The position numbers and the translations under genes are program-made. The notes below the pieces were generated by a model. The model searched no databases and was not told where the DNA came from. It saw only the letters and a list, made by a program, of their open reading frames with translations. From GWB1-38-13 sp964488535 (GTDB taxonomy: Bacteria; Patescibacteriota; Microgenomatia; UBA8517): a stretch of DNA of 14,327 bases. The stretch spans positions 1 through 14,327 of the forward strand of contig CAZAUT010000024.1 in assembly GCA_964488535.1 (NCBI GenBank), given 5' to 3'. Shown one piece after another: positions 1 through 6,779 of this stretch (its first letter is position 1; each line of letters begins with the position of its first letter).

Positions 1-297
1 ACGCCGACTGCTACCATTACGCCGGCAGTTGTCATAAAAGCGCACACATCCGCTGACGGATATTTGAACTGTCAGGCAGTATGTGAGTCTGTGGGTTATA
101 ACTGCGTGTCGGTCGGTCTTAATAACCCCGACATCAATAACGGGTGTTATAAAACAAAGTCGGGCATGGGAAATTTCTGCGAAGAAAAATGCGATGCAAC
201 CTGTCTTTATGATCTGCAATACAAGAGTATAAAATGCGACACACGGCAGGCGGAATGGACTTACTGCCGGTGTGAACCGGGTGCATCGGAGAGTTAA
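1..297 (+). CDS. C-terminal part of a cysteine-rich, probably secreted protein (5' truncated by window)
   Basis: Frame 1 is open from the first base to the TAA at 295-297, so this is the last 98 codons of a longer gene. A TTG at 64 is an unlikely start because the frame stays open upstream of it. The visible part begins with a Thr/Ala/Val-rich stretch and continues into a compact domain with ten cysteines, ending in W-T-Y-C-R-C-E about ten residues before the stop. The high, even cysteine number and Asn/Gly-rich composition suggest an extracellular disulfide-bonded domain. I cannot assign it to a named family. It ends 12 nt before a prepilin gene on the same strand, so it could be a pilus-associated adhesin or a pilin-like tip protein. 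That role is inferred only from position and composition. Confidence 0.7.
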   Translation, partial: TPTATITPAVVIKAHTSADGYLNCQAVCESVGYNCVSVGLNNPDINNGCYKTKSGMGNFCEEKCDATCLYDLQYKSIKCDTRQAEWTYCRCEPGASES

Positions 298-309
298 TTT
301 TGATAAACA

Positions 310-822
310 ATGTATAAGATATCGGGTTTTTCTTACATAGAGCTTTTGATCGTAGTTGCGATCATTGGTATGCTGGCCGGTTTTGGCATGATAACATATC
401 CCGGTATCCAAAAATCTGCCCGCGATGCTCAAAGAGAGTCTGATTTAAAACAATACCAGACTGCACTTGAAGGATTTGCCAACCGGAACGGAGGATTTTA
501 CCCCGCTAGATCTGTCCAAACCGTGGCTTCGGACATCGGCCTTTCCGATACAGACCCCAATCTTTGTAATTATCTAGGTATGGACGACTGTCCTGCCGAT
601 CCAAAGTACGGCCAAAATGTATGCTTTGATGATTTGGAATGCAATTATTACTATACCAGCTATACGCTTGACAGTTCGTTTGATGCTGCACCGGATGCAT
701 CGCGTTATGTTTTGTATTCCCGTATGGAAAGAAGTACCGGTTTTTTTGTATACTGTAGCAACGGCTCGACTGGTATTGCCGGAGCAACATTTAATTTTGC
801 CAACGGCGCATGTCCTTTTTAA
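310..822 (+). CDS. Type IV prepilin-like protein (PulG/PilA type), 6 cysteines
   Basis: 170 residues. The class III signal MYKISG|FSYIE is clear: cleavage by prepilin peptidase is expected after Gly6, and Glu11 is the +5 glutamate needed for assembly. A hydrophobic helix (about 7-29) is followed by the amphipathic SARDAQRESDLKQYQTALE helix (about 36-54), typical of CPR and pseudopilin-like major pilins. The C-terminal globular part has six cysteines (about 86, 94, 105, 111, 149, 168), so up to three disulfides are possible. The ATG at 310 gives the short basic leader usual for this family; no Shine-Dalgarno sequence is visible. The next pilin gene starts 9 nt after its stop. It could be the major pilin or a minor one; sequence alone does not decide. 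Confidence 0.9.
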   Translation: MYKISGFSYIELLIVVAIIGMLAGFGMITYPGIQKSARDAQRESDLKQYQTALEGFANRNGGFYPARSVQTVASDIGLSDTDPNLCNYLGMDDCPADPKYGQNVCFDDLECNYYYTSYTLDSSFDAAPDASRYVLYSRMERSTGFFVYCSNGSTGIAGATFNFANGACPF

Positions 823-831
823 CAGCCTTAT

Positions 832-1278
832 ATGAAAAAATATTGTTATGATCATAATGCATTCTCGCTGATCGAACTTCTGGTTGTTCTGTCGATTATT
901 GCCGTTCTTGTGGGTTTGAGCGCTTTCGGTCTGCAGGAAGCAAGGGAAAGTGCAAGAGATGCACAAAGAAAGGCGGAATTGGAAACAATCCGAACCGGCC
1001 TCTCGTTTTATAAAGCAGACTGTAACGCTTACCCTACCAGTACAGGTAGCAATTTTGGAAACATGTATCCCTCTTCGTTCGGAAGCAGCTGCGCAGGTAC
1101 GAATACATATATAGAGGAAGTGCCTAACGACCCTATTGACGGCAATCTCTACTACTATACATCAACGGGTACTACCTACACCATCTGCGCGTCAATGGAA
1201 GCCGGTGGTCCGACGCCTGTTCAGTGTTCCACCGCCAATTGTGGGGATACGTGTACATACTATGTGACGAACCCCTAA
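832..1278 (+). CDS. Type IV prepilin-like protein with Ala at -1, 6 cysteines in mature part
   Basis: 148 residues. The N-terminus reads MKKYCYDHNA|FSLIE, followed by a hydrophobic helix (about 11-33) and an ARESARDAQRKAELETIRTGL helix (about 37-57, here quoted from overlapping motifs). Glu15 is at +5. The residue before the cleavage point is Ala10 rather than the usual Gly; some prepilin peptidases accept Ala. The mature region carries six cysteines (about 64, 87, 119, 132, 137, 141), the same number as the upstream pilin, and the motif VPNDPIDGN, which resembles the P-x-DP-x-G segment of GspG-like pseudopilins. It is probably an assembled pilin or pseudopilin subunit of the same fibre. The ATG at 832 follows the previous stop by 9 nt. 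Confidence 0.88.
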   Translation: MKKYCYDHNAFSLIELLVVLSIIAVLVGLSAFGLQEARESARDAQRKAELETIRTGLSFYKADCNAYPTSTGSNFGNMYPSSFGSSCAGTNTYIEEVPNDPIDGNLYYYTSTGTTYTICASMEAGGPTPVQCSTANCGDTCTYYVTNP

Positions 1279-1284
1279 ATTATA

Positions 1285-1812
1285 ATGAAATGCCTGCCGG
1301 AATATAATAATGAATACCTCAGTGGTAAAAAGATTTTAAAAGGGTATACAATCCTTGAAATTATTATTGCCGTTTTTATAATTGTAATCCTTTTTTCCGT
1401 AACTCAGGCCAGTTATCGGCAGTTTGTACTAAGAAAATCGGTTGAAAGCGTAAAAAAGAACATTATTTCAGACATTAAGCTGGCTCAGGTTTATGCCTCA
1501 TCGGGAAAAAAATCCGCGACCTGTACAGGTTTGAACGGCTATCGTTTTATTTCTTATGCGGATATCAATAATCCGGACCTTAATTACTATAGAATTTATG
1601 CCGATTGCGTTACCGATGAACTGGTAAAAGAAGTGTATTTGTCAAAGATTGCAAAAAATGTTGTATTCTTGGTTAACACAAATGTACTTTTTAAAATACT
1701 TGGGCAGGGTACGAATATTCCCGTCGGTCAGACGAGGATATTTACAATTCGGCAATCGACGACAAATTATTCGGCTACGATAACCGTTTCGTCGGCGGGT
1801 GAAGTTAGATGA
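1285..1812 (+). CDS. Minor prepilin, GspH/FimT-like
   Basis: 175 residues with a long 20-residue leader ending in KILKG|YTILE. Glu25 is at +5 and the hydrophobic segment runs from about 21 to 40. The following helix (residues about 44-72, SVESVKKNIISDIKLAQVYA) matches the general pattern of GspH/FimT minor pseudopilins, where a DLxxAxxxA-type helix precedes a beta-rich domain. Only two cysteines are seen. The ATG at 1285 lies 6 nt after the previous stop and is the only reasonable start. Minor pilins of this type are thought to prime pilus assembly at the inner membrane. Assignment to the GspH group is by pattern, not by a profile search. Confidence 0.8.
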   Translation: MKCLPEYNNEYLSGKKILKGYTILEIIIAVFIIVILFSVTQASYRQFVLRKSVESVKKNIISDIKLAQVYASSGKKSATCTGLNGYRFISYADINNPDLNYYRIYADCVTDELVKEVYLSKIAKNVVFLVNTNVLFKILGQGTNIPVGQTRIFTIRQSTTNYSATITVSSAGEVR

Positions 1813-1896
1813 ACAAAGGAAAAATTAATTTCTATATGAAAAAGGTCCCTTAGCCTTTCACTAAACGACGGATTTTAATTATTGGAAAAATACATT

Positions 1897-2367
1897 ATGC
1901 ATATCAAGAATATATATAAAAAATCGCATGGTATGTCAATTTTCGAAGTATTGATGGCTGTTTCAATTTCGGCTCTCGTCCTGACGGGAATCGTTTCTCT
2001 GACTTCGAAAACAGTTACCTCGTCTGCGTTTTCGAAAAACAAGGCTTTGGCAAATGGATACGTAAACCAGGCAATGGAGTTTGTCAGGAAGGAGAAGGAA
2101 TTCAAGGGCTGGGAAGACTTTTATTCGGAGATAACGGCCCCGGATCCCGATGTCTGGTGTATGGTAGACCTTACTTTCTCTTCACCTACGATGCAGGGCA
2201 TTTGTCCGGCAGACGGAACTGGTAATATTGCAGGAACGATATTTTCGAGAACGCTGACTTTGGGAAATGTTACGGATAGTTCGATGGATATTGTCATCCG
2301 GGTTTCCTGGGTTGATGAGAAAGGTGTCCATGAAACAAAAACTGTAAGCGTAATTGGTGATTGGTGA
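1897..2367 (+). CDS. Minor prepilin, PilV/GspI-like
   Basis: 156 residues from the ATG at 1897. Leader MHIKNIYKKSHG is followed by |MSIFEVLMAV, with Glu17 at +5 and a hydrophobic helix to about residue 35. The 'S-I-F-E-V-L-M-A' start is typical of PilV/GspI minor pilins. GGAA at 1884-1887 is suitably spaced and favours ATG 1897 over an in-frame TTG at 1882. The C-terminal part is short and beta-strand-like, containing RVSWVDEKGVHETKTVSV, a pattern often seen at the end of PilV-type proteins. The 84-nt gap before it is unusually long for this operon and holds only a 14-codon ORF (1809-1853). The next gene starts 2 nt after its stop. Confidence 0.85.
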   Translation: MHIKNIYKKSHGMSIFEVLMAVSISALVLTGIVSLTSKTVTSSAFSKNKALANGYVNQAMEFVRKEKEFKGWEDFYSEITAPDPDVWCMVDLTFSSPTMQGICPADGTGNIAGTIFSRTLTLGNVTDSSMDIVIRVSWVDEKGVHETKTVSVIGDW

Positions 2368-2369
2368 CT

Positions 2370-2900
2370 ATGAAGAAGGGATATTCAGTTATAGAAATTC
2401 TGGTTGTTGTCGGGATTTTTGCCGTTCTTGGAATACTTGTGACACAATCGGTGTCTTTGAGTCTTCGTTCTTCAAAAAAAAGCGACTCGTTAGTTTTTGT
2501 TAAACAGGAGGTTGACTATGCTGCCGATAATATTGCACGATTGCTTCAGATGGCAGCAAGTGTCTCCGGTTGCGCAGGTGACGGTGCCCAGGTTTCCGCT
2601 TTGGGATTTAGGGATATTGGGGGAAATCTCGGTGATTTTGCCTGTCTTGATACCCCCCCTTTCAGTATTGGAGGCACTGATCCTCGGATTGCATCCTCGT
2701 CGGGAAGTACTCCTAATTACCAAAGAATGACGTCAACAAACCTTAATATAACAAACTGTACTTTTTCGTGTTATTTAAGTAATTCACAGTTGTATGTTGA
2801 ATTTGACGTATCGGCTAACGCCAAAAATACTGCTTCCGAGGAAAATTCGCAATATTCACTATCAAAAAAAATTCTTGTCAGAAGTTCGCAAAAAAAATGA
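2370..2900 (+). CDS. Minor prepilin, PilW/GspJ-like
   Basis: 176 residues from the ATG at 2370, which lies 2 nt after the upstream stop; the in-frame TTG at 2361 would overlap that gene. Leader MKKG|YSVIE is minimal, Glu9 is at +5, and the hydrophobic helix extends to about residue 30. A KQEVDYAADNIARLLQMA helix (about 44-61) follows, as in PilW/GspJ proteins, then a Ser/Gly/Asn-rich domain with four cysteines. A C7 tract (2653-2659) lies within the reading frame at the Thr-Pro-Pro codons. The order V-like then W-like then X-like matches the minor pilin order of many type IV pilus operons, supporting the assignment. A 42-nt gap separates it from the next gene. Confidence 0.83.
   Translation: MKKGYSVIEILVVVGIFAVLGILVTQSVSLSLRSSKKSDSLVFVKQEVDYAADNIARLLQMAASVSGCAGDGAQVSALGFRDIGGNLGDFACLDTPPFSIGGTDPRIASSSGSTPNYQRMTSTNLNITNCTFSCYLSNSQLYVEFDVSANAKNTASEENSQYSLSKKILVRSSQKK
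2653..2659 (+). repeat. C7 homopolymer inside the PilW-like prepilin gene
   Basis: Seven consecutive C residues, read as ACC CCC CCT (Thr-Pro-Pro). Slippage by one base would frameshift the C-terminal half of the prepilin. In this window C7 occurs only here and in pilM. Confidence 0.9.
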
Positions 2901-2942
2901 TACCGATTGACCGGAAGGATGAATAGTTGTTAAACTAGATGG

Positions 2943-3875
2943 ATGCTCCACTTGCCCGGATATTACCACAAAAAAGAGAGCGGACAGGCTTTGCTGCTTA
3001 TCCTTCTTTTAATGTCGCTTGTTCTGACTTTGATCCTTTCATCCGTTTCCCGGTCGGTGACAGATATTGATATATCCTCATATGAGGATAGTTCGATCCG
3101 TGCATTCGATGCGGCACAGGCGGGCATCGAGAAAACGATGATTGCCGGTTCGGACCAGTCCTCTTCGGATCTTGGTAACGATGCATCCTTTGTTTCAAGA
3201 ATGACTGTAGTTTCAGAAGCATCAAATAATTATAAGTACCCTCTTGAACTTTTTTCCGGCGAAACGGCGACTATATTTTTTGTCGGTCACCAGAAAAATA
3301 CCGACGGGGATTATGCAATGACATGCAGCACCGGAGAATGTATTATTCCGCCCTCTTTAACCGTCTGTTGGGGAGAAAGCGGTACTCTGGTTGATATTGA
3401 TGCCCCCGCCATATATCTTGAATTTTTTTACGATCTTTCCAAAGCCTGGCAAACAGGAAATTTTTCGGGTGTCTCTGTAGCTACGTCGTCAGCCGATCCT
3501 TATTCCACGAGAAGACTGAGTAACGGTTTTTTTGCACCCACTGCGACAGGGGCATACCCATGCGGAAAGGTTGAAAATCAGTTTGCGTCAAGGTTTACCA
3601 CAACAAACATAGACTACGATAACTTTACGGGTCCCGACGTACCGAATGAAGCAGGACAACTTCTGTTTGTCAGAATTACCATGCTTTATAACTCATCATC
3701 GCCCCATCCCATATGGGTTAATTCTACCAACAAACTTCCCGTCCAGGGTTCAGCCATAGAGTCGGTAGGAAGTTATAATGATGTATCAAGAAAACTGCTT
3801 CTGCATAGGGGTTTTCCGGAGTTCCCGGCTGAGTTTGCAAATTCCATCTATTCGGAAAGCGCAATTTCAAAATAA
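2943..3875 (+). CDS. PilX/GspK-like minor pilin without Glu5
   Basis: 310 residues. The N-terminus (KKESGQALLLILLLMSLVL, about 10-28) is a Gly-ended leader followed by a hydrophobic helix, but there is no glutamate at +5. The downstream pattern with two Ser-rich turns and AFDAAQAGIEKTM (about 54-66) strongly resembles the PilX N-terminal domain, in which AFxAAEAGLE is common. The remainder is a large, mostly polar domain with few cysteines. Tip pseudopilins of the GspK type also lack Glu5 and are the largest of the set, so this is a candidate for the top of the minor-pilin complex. It ends one base before the pilM ATG. The PilX/GspK relation is by motif and position only. Confidence 0.78.
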   Translation: MLHLPGYYHKKESGQALLLILLLMSLVLTLILSSVSRSVTDIDISSYEDSSIRAFDAAQAGIEKTMIAGSDQSSSDLGNDASFVSRMTVVSEASNNYKYPLELFSGETATIFFVGHQKNTDGDYAMTCSTGECIIPPSLTVCWGESGTLVDIDAPAIYLEFFYDLSKAWQTGNFSGVSVATSSADPYSTRRLSNGFFAPTATGAYPCGKVENQFASRFTTTNIDYDNFTGPDVPNEAGQLLFVRITMLYNSSSPHPIWVNSTNKLPVQGSAIESVGSYNDVSRKLLLHRGFPEFPAEFANSIYSESAISK

Positions 3876-3876
3876 T

Positions 3877-4887
3877 ATGATAGGACTCGACATAGGATCA
3901 AAAACCATAAAAATTATCGAGCTGGAACGGATAAAAAGCAACTTCAAACTGAAAGCAAGCGGAATTATCGGTTATAAAAGTTCAACTCCGGAACATCTGT
4001 CTGACGACAGGGAAATTGCCGTATTGTCCGACGTGATTAGAAAACTTCACAAGGAAGCGAAGATTTCCGGAAAGGACGTCGTTGTTTCAGTGCCGGAAAC
4101 TCAGGTGTATACCAGAATGGTGCGTTTCCCTATGCTTACCGATTCCGAGATAGCCTCGGCTGTCAAGTGGGAAGCGGAACAATACATTCCCTTTCCGATT
4201 GAAGAGGCTGTTATTGATTATCAGGTAATAGATAAAAGGGAAAACGAAACCCCCCCGCAGGTTTATGTACTCTTGATTGCAGCCCCTAAAATATTGGTAA
4301 ACAGGTATGTAAAACTTATTGATATGAGTAAGCTTGATTTGGTTGCAATCGAAACCGAACTTATGGCCTTGTCAAGATCAATATGCCCCATTGACCAGAC
4401 GGTTGTCGTTGCCGATTTCGGCGCCCGTTCGGCAAATATTGCCTTGGTTAAAAATTCAAATTTGATGATGTCGAGAAGCATTCCAACCGCCGGCGATGCA
4501 TTAACGAGGGCTGTTGCACAAGGGCTGGGAATCGAAATATCGCAGGCCGAAGAATATAAAAAAACTTACGGTCTGTCGTCATCGCGTCTTGACGGAAAAA
4601 TCAAATCGATACTTACACCGATTTTACGCATGGTATCCGACGAAATAAAAAAAGCAATGCACTATTACCAGTCGGAAAGCGGTGGCGACCAGCCAAAGTC
4701 TTTGATCTTGGCCGGTGGGACTGCAGGGATGCCTGAAGTATCGTCAATCATGACCGAGCTTTTAGGTATTGAAGTGTCGATCGGAAATCCCTTTACAAAA
4801 ATTCATCTTGACCAGCAGACGTTAAATCAGCTTTCGGGATATGCGCCCTACTATGCAATATGTGTCGGGCTGGCCATGAGGGGTTAA
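3877..4887 (+). CDS. pilM: Type IV pilus assembly protein PilM
   Basis: 336 residues. PilM is a cytoplasmic actin/FtsA-fold protein that binds nucleotide and the N-terminal tail of PilN, linking the assembly ATPase side to the PilNO platform. The actin-like motifs are visible: phosphate-1 MIGLDIGSKTIKIIEL at 1-16, phosphate-2 VVVADFGARSANIALV at about 176-191, and the adenosine-binding LILAGGTAGMPEV at about 276-288. The conserved PilM pieces VKWEAEQYIPFP (96-107) and IETELMALSR (158-167) are also present. An upstream in-frame start near 3778 would lie inside the preceding gene; the ATG at 3877, one base after that stop, is the correct one. A C7 tract (4250-4256) lies in the frame. pilN begins 5 nt downstream. 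Confidence 0.95.
   Translation: MIGLDIGSKTIKIIELERIKSNFKLKASGIIGYKSSTPEHLSDDREIAVLSDVIRKLHKEAKISGKDVVVSVPETQVYTRMVRFPMLTDSEIASAVKWEAEQYIPFPIEEAVIDYQVIDKRENETPPQVYVLLIAAPKILVNRYVKLIDMSKLDLVAIETELMALSRSICPIDQTVVVADFGARSANIALVKNSNLMMSRSIPTAGDALTRAVAQGLGIEISQAEEYKKTYGLSSSRLDGKIKSILTPILRMVSDEIKKAMHYYQSESGGDQPKSLILAGGTAGMPEVSSIMTELLGIEVSIGNPFTKIHLDQQTLNQLSGYAPYYAICVGLAMRG
4250..4256 (+). repeat. C7 homopolymer inside pilM
   Basis: Seven C residues at the Thr-Pro-Pro codons near residue 126 of PilM, the same ACC CCC CC arrangement as in the PilW-like gene. A one-base slip here would truncate PilM after about one third of its length. Confidence 0.9.
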
Positions 4888-4892
4888 GCGAT

Positions 4893-5420
4893 ATGAGACA
4901 AATAAATTTATTACCGCATGAATTAAAACCCGACAAGAAACTCGGTATTGCAGTTAAAAAAGTACAGAAATATTTAATTGCGGTAATAATAATGTATATT
5001 ATTGCTATTTCCGGTTATTTTATTTCGCTTGAGTATTTAAAAGGCAACAAAGAGAAACGTGATACTCAGAAAACCATGCTTTCATCCCAGATAAAAAGTC
5101 TGACGGCTGTCGAAACTTCCGCAGTGGCAATACGCGACCGAGCACAGAAATATTCAAAACTTCAAAACAGAAATATCGAAAAAACCGGCCTTTTATATTT
5201 TGAAGATATATATAAATTTCTGCCGGCGTCGACTTTTGTTGACGGTGTCCGCATTGCCGAAAACGAACTCTCCTTTAATGCTTCCGTCAGTGACACGGTA
5301 TCACTTTTATACATTTTTGATGCTTTTTCCGAATACAGTGAATTTAAAAAGATAACCATTTCAGAAATATCATATAACCCCGAAGGGGGTTATTCTTTTT
5401 TTGTTAGTGCAGTTTATTAA
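4893..5420 (+). CDS. pilN: Type IV pilus assembly protein PilN
   Basis: 175 residues from the ATG at 4893. The first residues MRQINLLPHEL are the PilN signature: the INLLP tail inserts into PilM. One transmembrane segment (about 27-47) follows, then a helical region (about 52-95) and a compact periplasmic/extracytoplasmic ferredoxin-like domain ending at residue 175. PilN forms a heterodimer with PilO and belongs to the inner-membrane alignment subcomplex. Placement between pilM and pilO with 5-nt and 2-nt gaps supports this. An upstream in-frame start at 4860 would overlap pilM and push the INLLP motif inward, so it was rejected. Confidence 0.93.
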   Translation: MRQINLLPHELKPDKKLGIAVKKVQKYLIAVIIMYIIAISGYFISLEYLKGNKEKRDTQKTMLSSQIKSLTAVETSAVAIRDRAQKYSKLQNRNIEKTGLLYFEDIYKFLPASTFVDGVRIAENELSFNASVSDTVSLLYIFDAFSEYSEFKKITISEISYNPEGGYSFFVSAVY

Positions 5421-5422
5421 AT

Positions 5423-6178
5423 ATGGCATTAGATCTTAAAATTGACGGAAAAAGAATTGCAAAGAATAGGAATGTCGTTCTGTTTTACTTTCTGCTGGCT
5501 TCATTTTTTTCTCTTCTATTCATCTATTCAGGACAAAAAGCTTACGCCGAGATATCAAAAATTGTTAAAGAAACAAAAGATATGGAAAGCGATATACACA
5601 CACTGGAGGGTAAAATCGATCTGCTGAAACGGGTTGACCAGGAAGGATACGGAGATATATCCGTTTTATCATTGGCTTTTCCGGAAGATAATCCAATCAT
5701 ATTTGCATATTCACAGATAAAAGAACTTTCATATCAGAATTCTGTTGTACTGTCCAAAGTGGAATTTAATTTATCCGGGACGGGTTTGGATACGATATCG
5801 AAAAGTGCATTAAATTTTGAGGTATACGGATTGAAGAGAGATGTTTTGAAATTTTTGTCCGATATTGAGACAATTGCTCCGGTACTTGGACTTGGTGAGA
5901 TGTCATTTGCTCAATACACGGCTCCCGACGGGGAATTTACCCTCAAAACATCGGTTGATATCTATTATTCGCCATATCCGGATATTTTACCTTCGGTTGA
6001 CAGTGCACTTGCTCCGCTTAATGACAGCGAAAAGAAAATATTTAAAACGCTTTCGGATCTGAGAATAATTGTTAACCAGGATATGAAAGCGGGATTGACA
6101 GAAACGTCAGTCGATCCTTTTGAAATAAAAGGAAGTTCATCAAACTCCGGCGAAAATGCTCAGGAAGAGTCACCTTAG
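5423..6178 (+). CDS. pilO: Type IV pilus assembly protein PilO-like
   Basis: 251 residues. A basic N-terminal tail (1-17) precedes a single transmembrane helix (about 18-36), then a predicted coiled coil (about 40-72, KETKDMESDIHTLEGKID), and a PilO-type alpha/beta domain (about 75-190) with FPEDNPIIFAYSQIKELS and an internal LNFEVYGLKRDVLKFLSDIE segment. The tail after residue about 220 is Ser/Gly/Glu-rich and looks disordered. PilO pairs with PilN at the inner membrane. The ATG at 5423 is 2 nt after pilN, so the genes are probably translationally coupled. The stop at 6176-6178 ends the pilus locus, which converges with khpA only 42 bp away. I saw no convincing bidirectional terminator there. 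Confidence 0.88.
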   Translation: MALDLKIDGKRIAKNRNVVLFYFLLASFFSLLFIYSGQKAYAEISKIVKETKDMESDIHTLEGKIDLLKRVDQEGYGDISVLSLAFPEDNPIIFAYSQIKELSYQNSVVLSKVEFNLSGTGLDTISKSALNFEVYGLKRDVLKFLSDIETIAPVLGLGEMSFAQYTAPDGEFTLKTSVDIYYSPYPDILPSVDSALAPLNDSEKKIFKTLSDLRIIVNQDMKAGLTETSVDPFEIKGSSSNSGENAQEESP

Positions 6179-6220
6179 AAGCTGTCAAAGCGGGGTTCTT
6201 ACTTTTTGAGGGGTTTGTCT

Positions 6221-6454
6221 TTATTTTTCGGCTACATCAAGTGTAAAACCTATACGAAGTAGAGTTGCCTTTACTTTTAATATATTTCTGATTGCATTTA
6301 TTGTTTTACCACTCTTACCGATAATCAAACCAATGTTTTCGGCTTTGGCCAGGACAGTTAAGGATGTAAAGCCGTTCTCTCCAGAAGTTTCGGTAATTTC
6401 AAAATCATCATGACCTAATATTCCGGAAACGATGTGTGCCAATAATTCTTTCAT
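6221..6454 (-). CDS. khpA: KH-domain RNA-binding protein KhpA-like
   Basis: 77 residues, the usual size of KhpA/YlqC. A single KH domain is visible, with the GxxG loop at IGLIIGKSGKTINAIRNIL (about 41-59; Gly46-Lys-Ser-Gly49). KhpA-type proteins bind RNA, often with KhpB, and influence cell division, cell size or small-RNA function in Gram-positive bacteria. In many genomes the gene follows rpsP, as here. Its ATG overlaps the rpsP stop codon by four bases (ATGA), so translation is probably coupled. The rimM and trmD genes that commonly follow are absent at this place, because the pilus operon converges from the other side. Confidence 0.92.
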   Translation of the reverse strand: MKELLAHIVSGILGHDDFEITETSGENGFTSLTVLAKAENIGLIIGKSGKTINAIRNILKVKATLLRIGFTLDVAEK

Positions 6455-6681
6455 ATTTTACTTTCACTTATGAGTTTTTTGATTCTAGCGGAAAGCTTTG
6501 CTCCTTTTGAAACCCATTTTTCTAAAAGGGCATTGTCGATCCTGAACTCTTTCTTTATAGGATTAAAATATCCAAGAATTTCCAAAAATTTACCCGAGAC
6601 CTTTTTTTGTTTGTCCGTTGCCACAACGCGATAAAAGGGTTTGTTTTTTGATCCTTTTTTAGATAATCTGATTATGATCAT
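6451..6681 (-). CDS. rpsP: 30S ribosomal protein bS16
   Basis: 76 residues from the ATG at 6681. The family pattern is clear: MIIIRLSKKGSKNKPFYRVV at 1-20 and FLEILGYFNPIKKEFRID at about 32-49. The frame is open further upstream with extra starts, but these lie between rnc and this gene and would add a non-homologous extension, so ATG 6681, which places IRLS in the usual position, was chosen. bS16 binds 16S rRNA and stabilises 30S assembly. No Shine-Dalgarno sequence precedes the ATG; the upstream 98 nt are AT-rich apart from a strong hairpin. The protein is at the short end of the family. Confidence 0.95.
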   Translation of the reverse strand: MIIIRLSKKGSKNKPFYRVVATDKQKKVSGKFLEILGYFNPIKKEFRIDNALLEKWVSKGAKLSARIKKLISESKI

Positions 6682-6740
6682 AAGATAGTTATAAATACAA
6701 GTTTTTATAAATTGTTCCAAATAAACAATAAGCCCGATAT

Positions 6741-6772
6741 CAATAACCGATAGCCGAGTATATCGGTTATTG
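6741..6772 (-). promoter_or_regulatory. 12-bp perfect hairpin between rnc and rpsP
   Basis: CAATAACCGATA (6741-6752) and TATCGGTTATTG (6761-6772) are exact inverted repeats around an 8-nt loop. The stem begins 7 nt after the rnc stop on the coding (minus) strand. It is not followed by a U-tract, so it is not a standard intrinsic terminator. A second, shorter pairing is possible: CCGATAT (6734-6740) with ATATCGG (6760-6766). That pairing shares bases with the main stem, so the two folds exclude each other. It could be an mRNA processing or stability element, or a weak attenuator before rpsP. Confidence 0.7.
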
Positions 6773-6779
6773 GCATAAA

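Noticed and set aside
574..966. 130-codon minus-strand ORF across two pilin genes
   Set aside because: It is a shadow of two well-supported prepilin genes on the plus strand and lacks family features.
6179..6220. Bidirectional terminator between pilO and khpA
   Set aside because: The spacer has two GGGG runs on the same strand and no complementary arms; no stable stem followed by a T-tract could be drawn.
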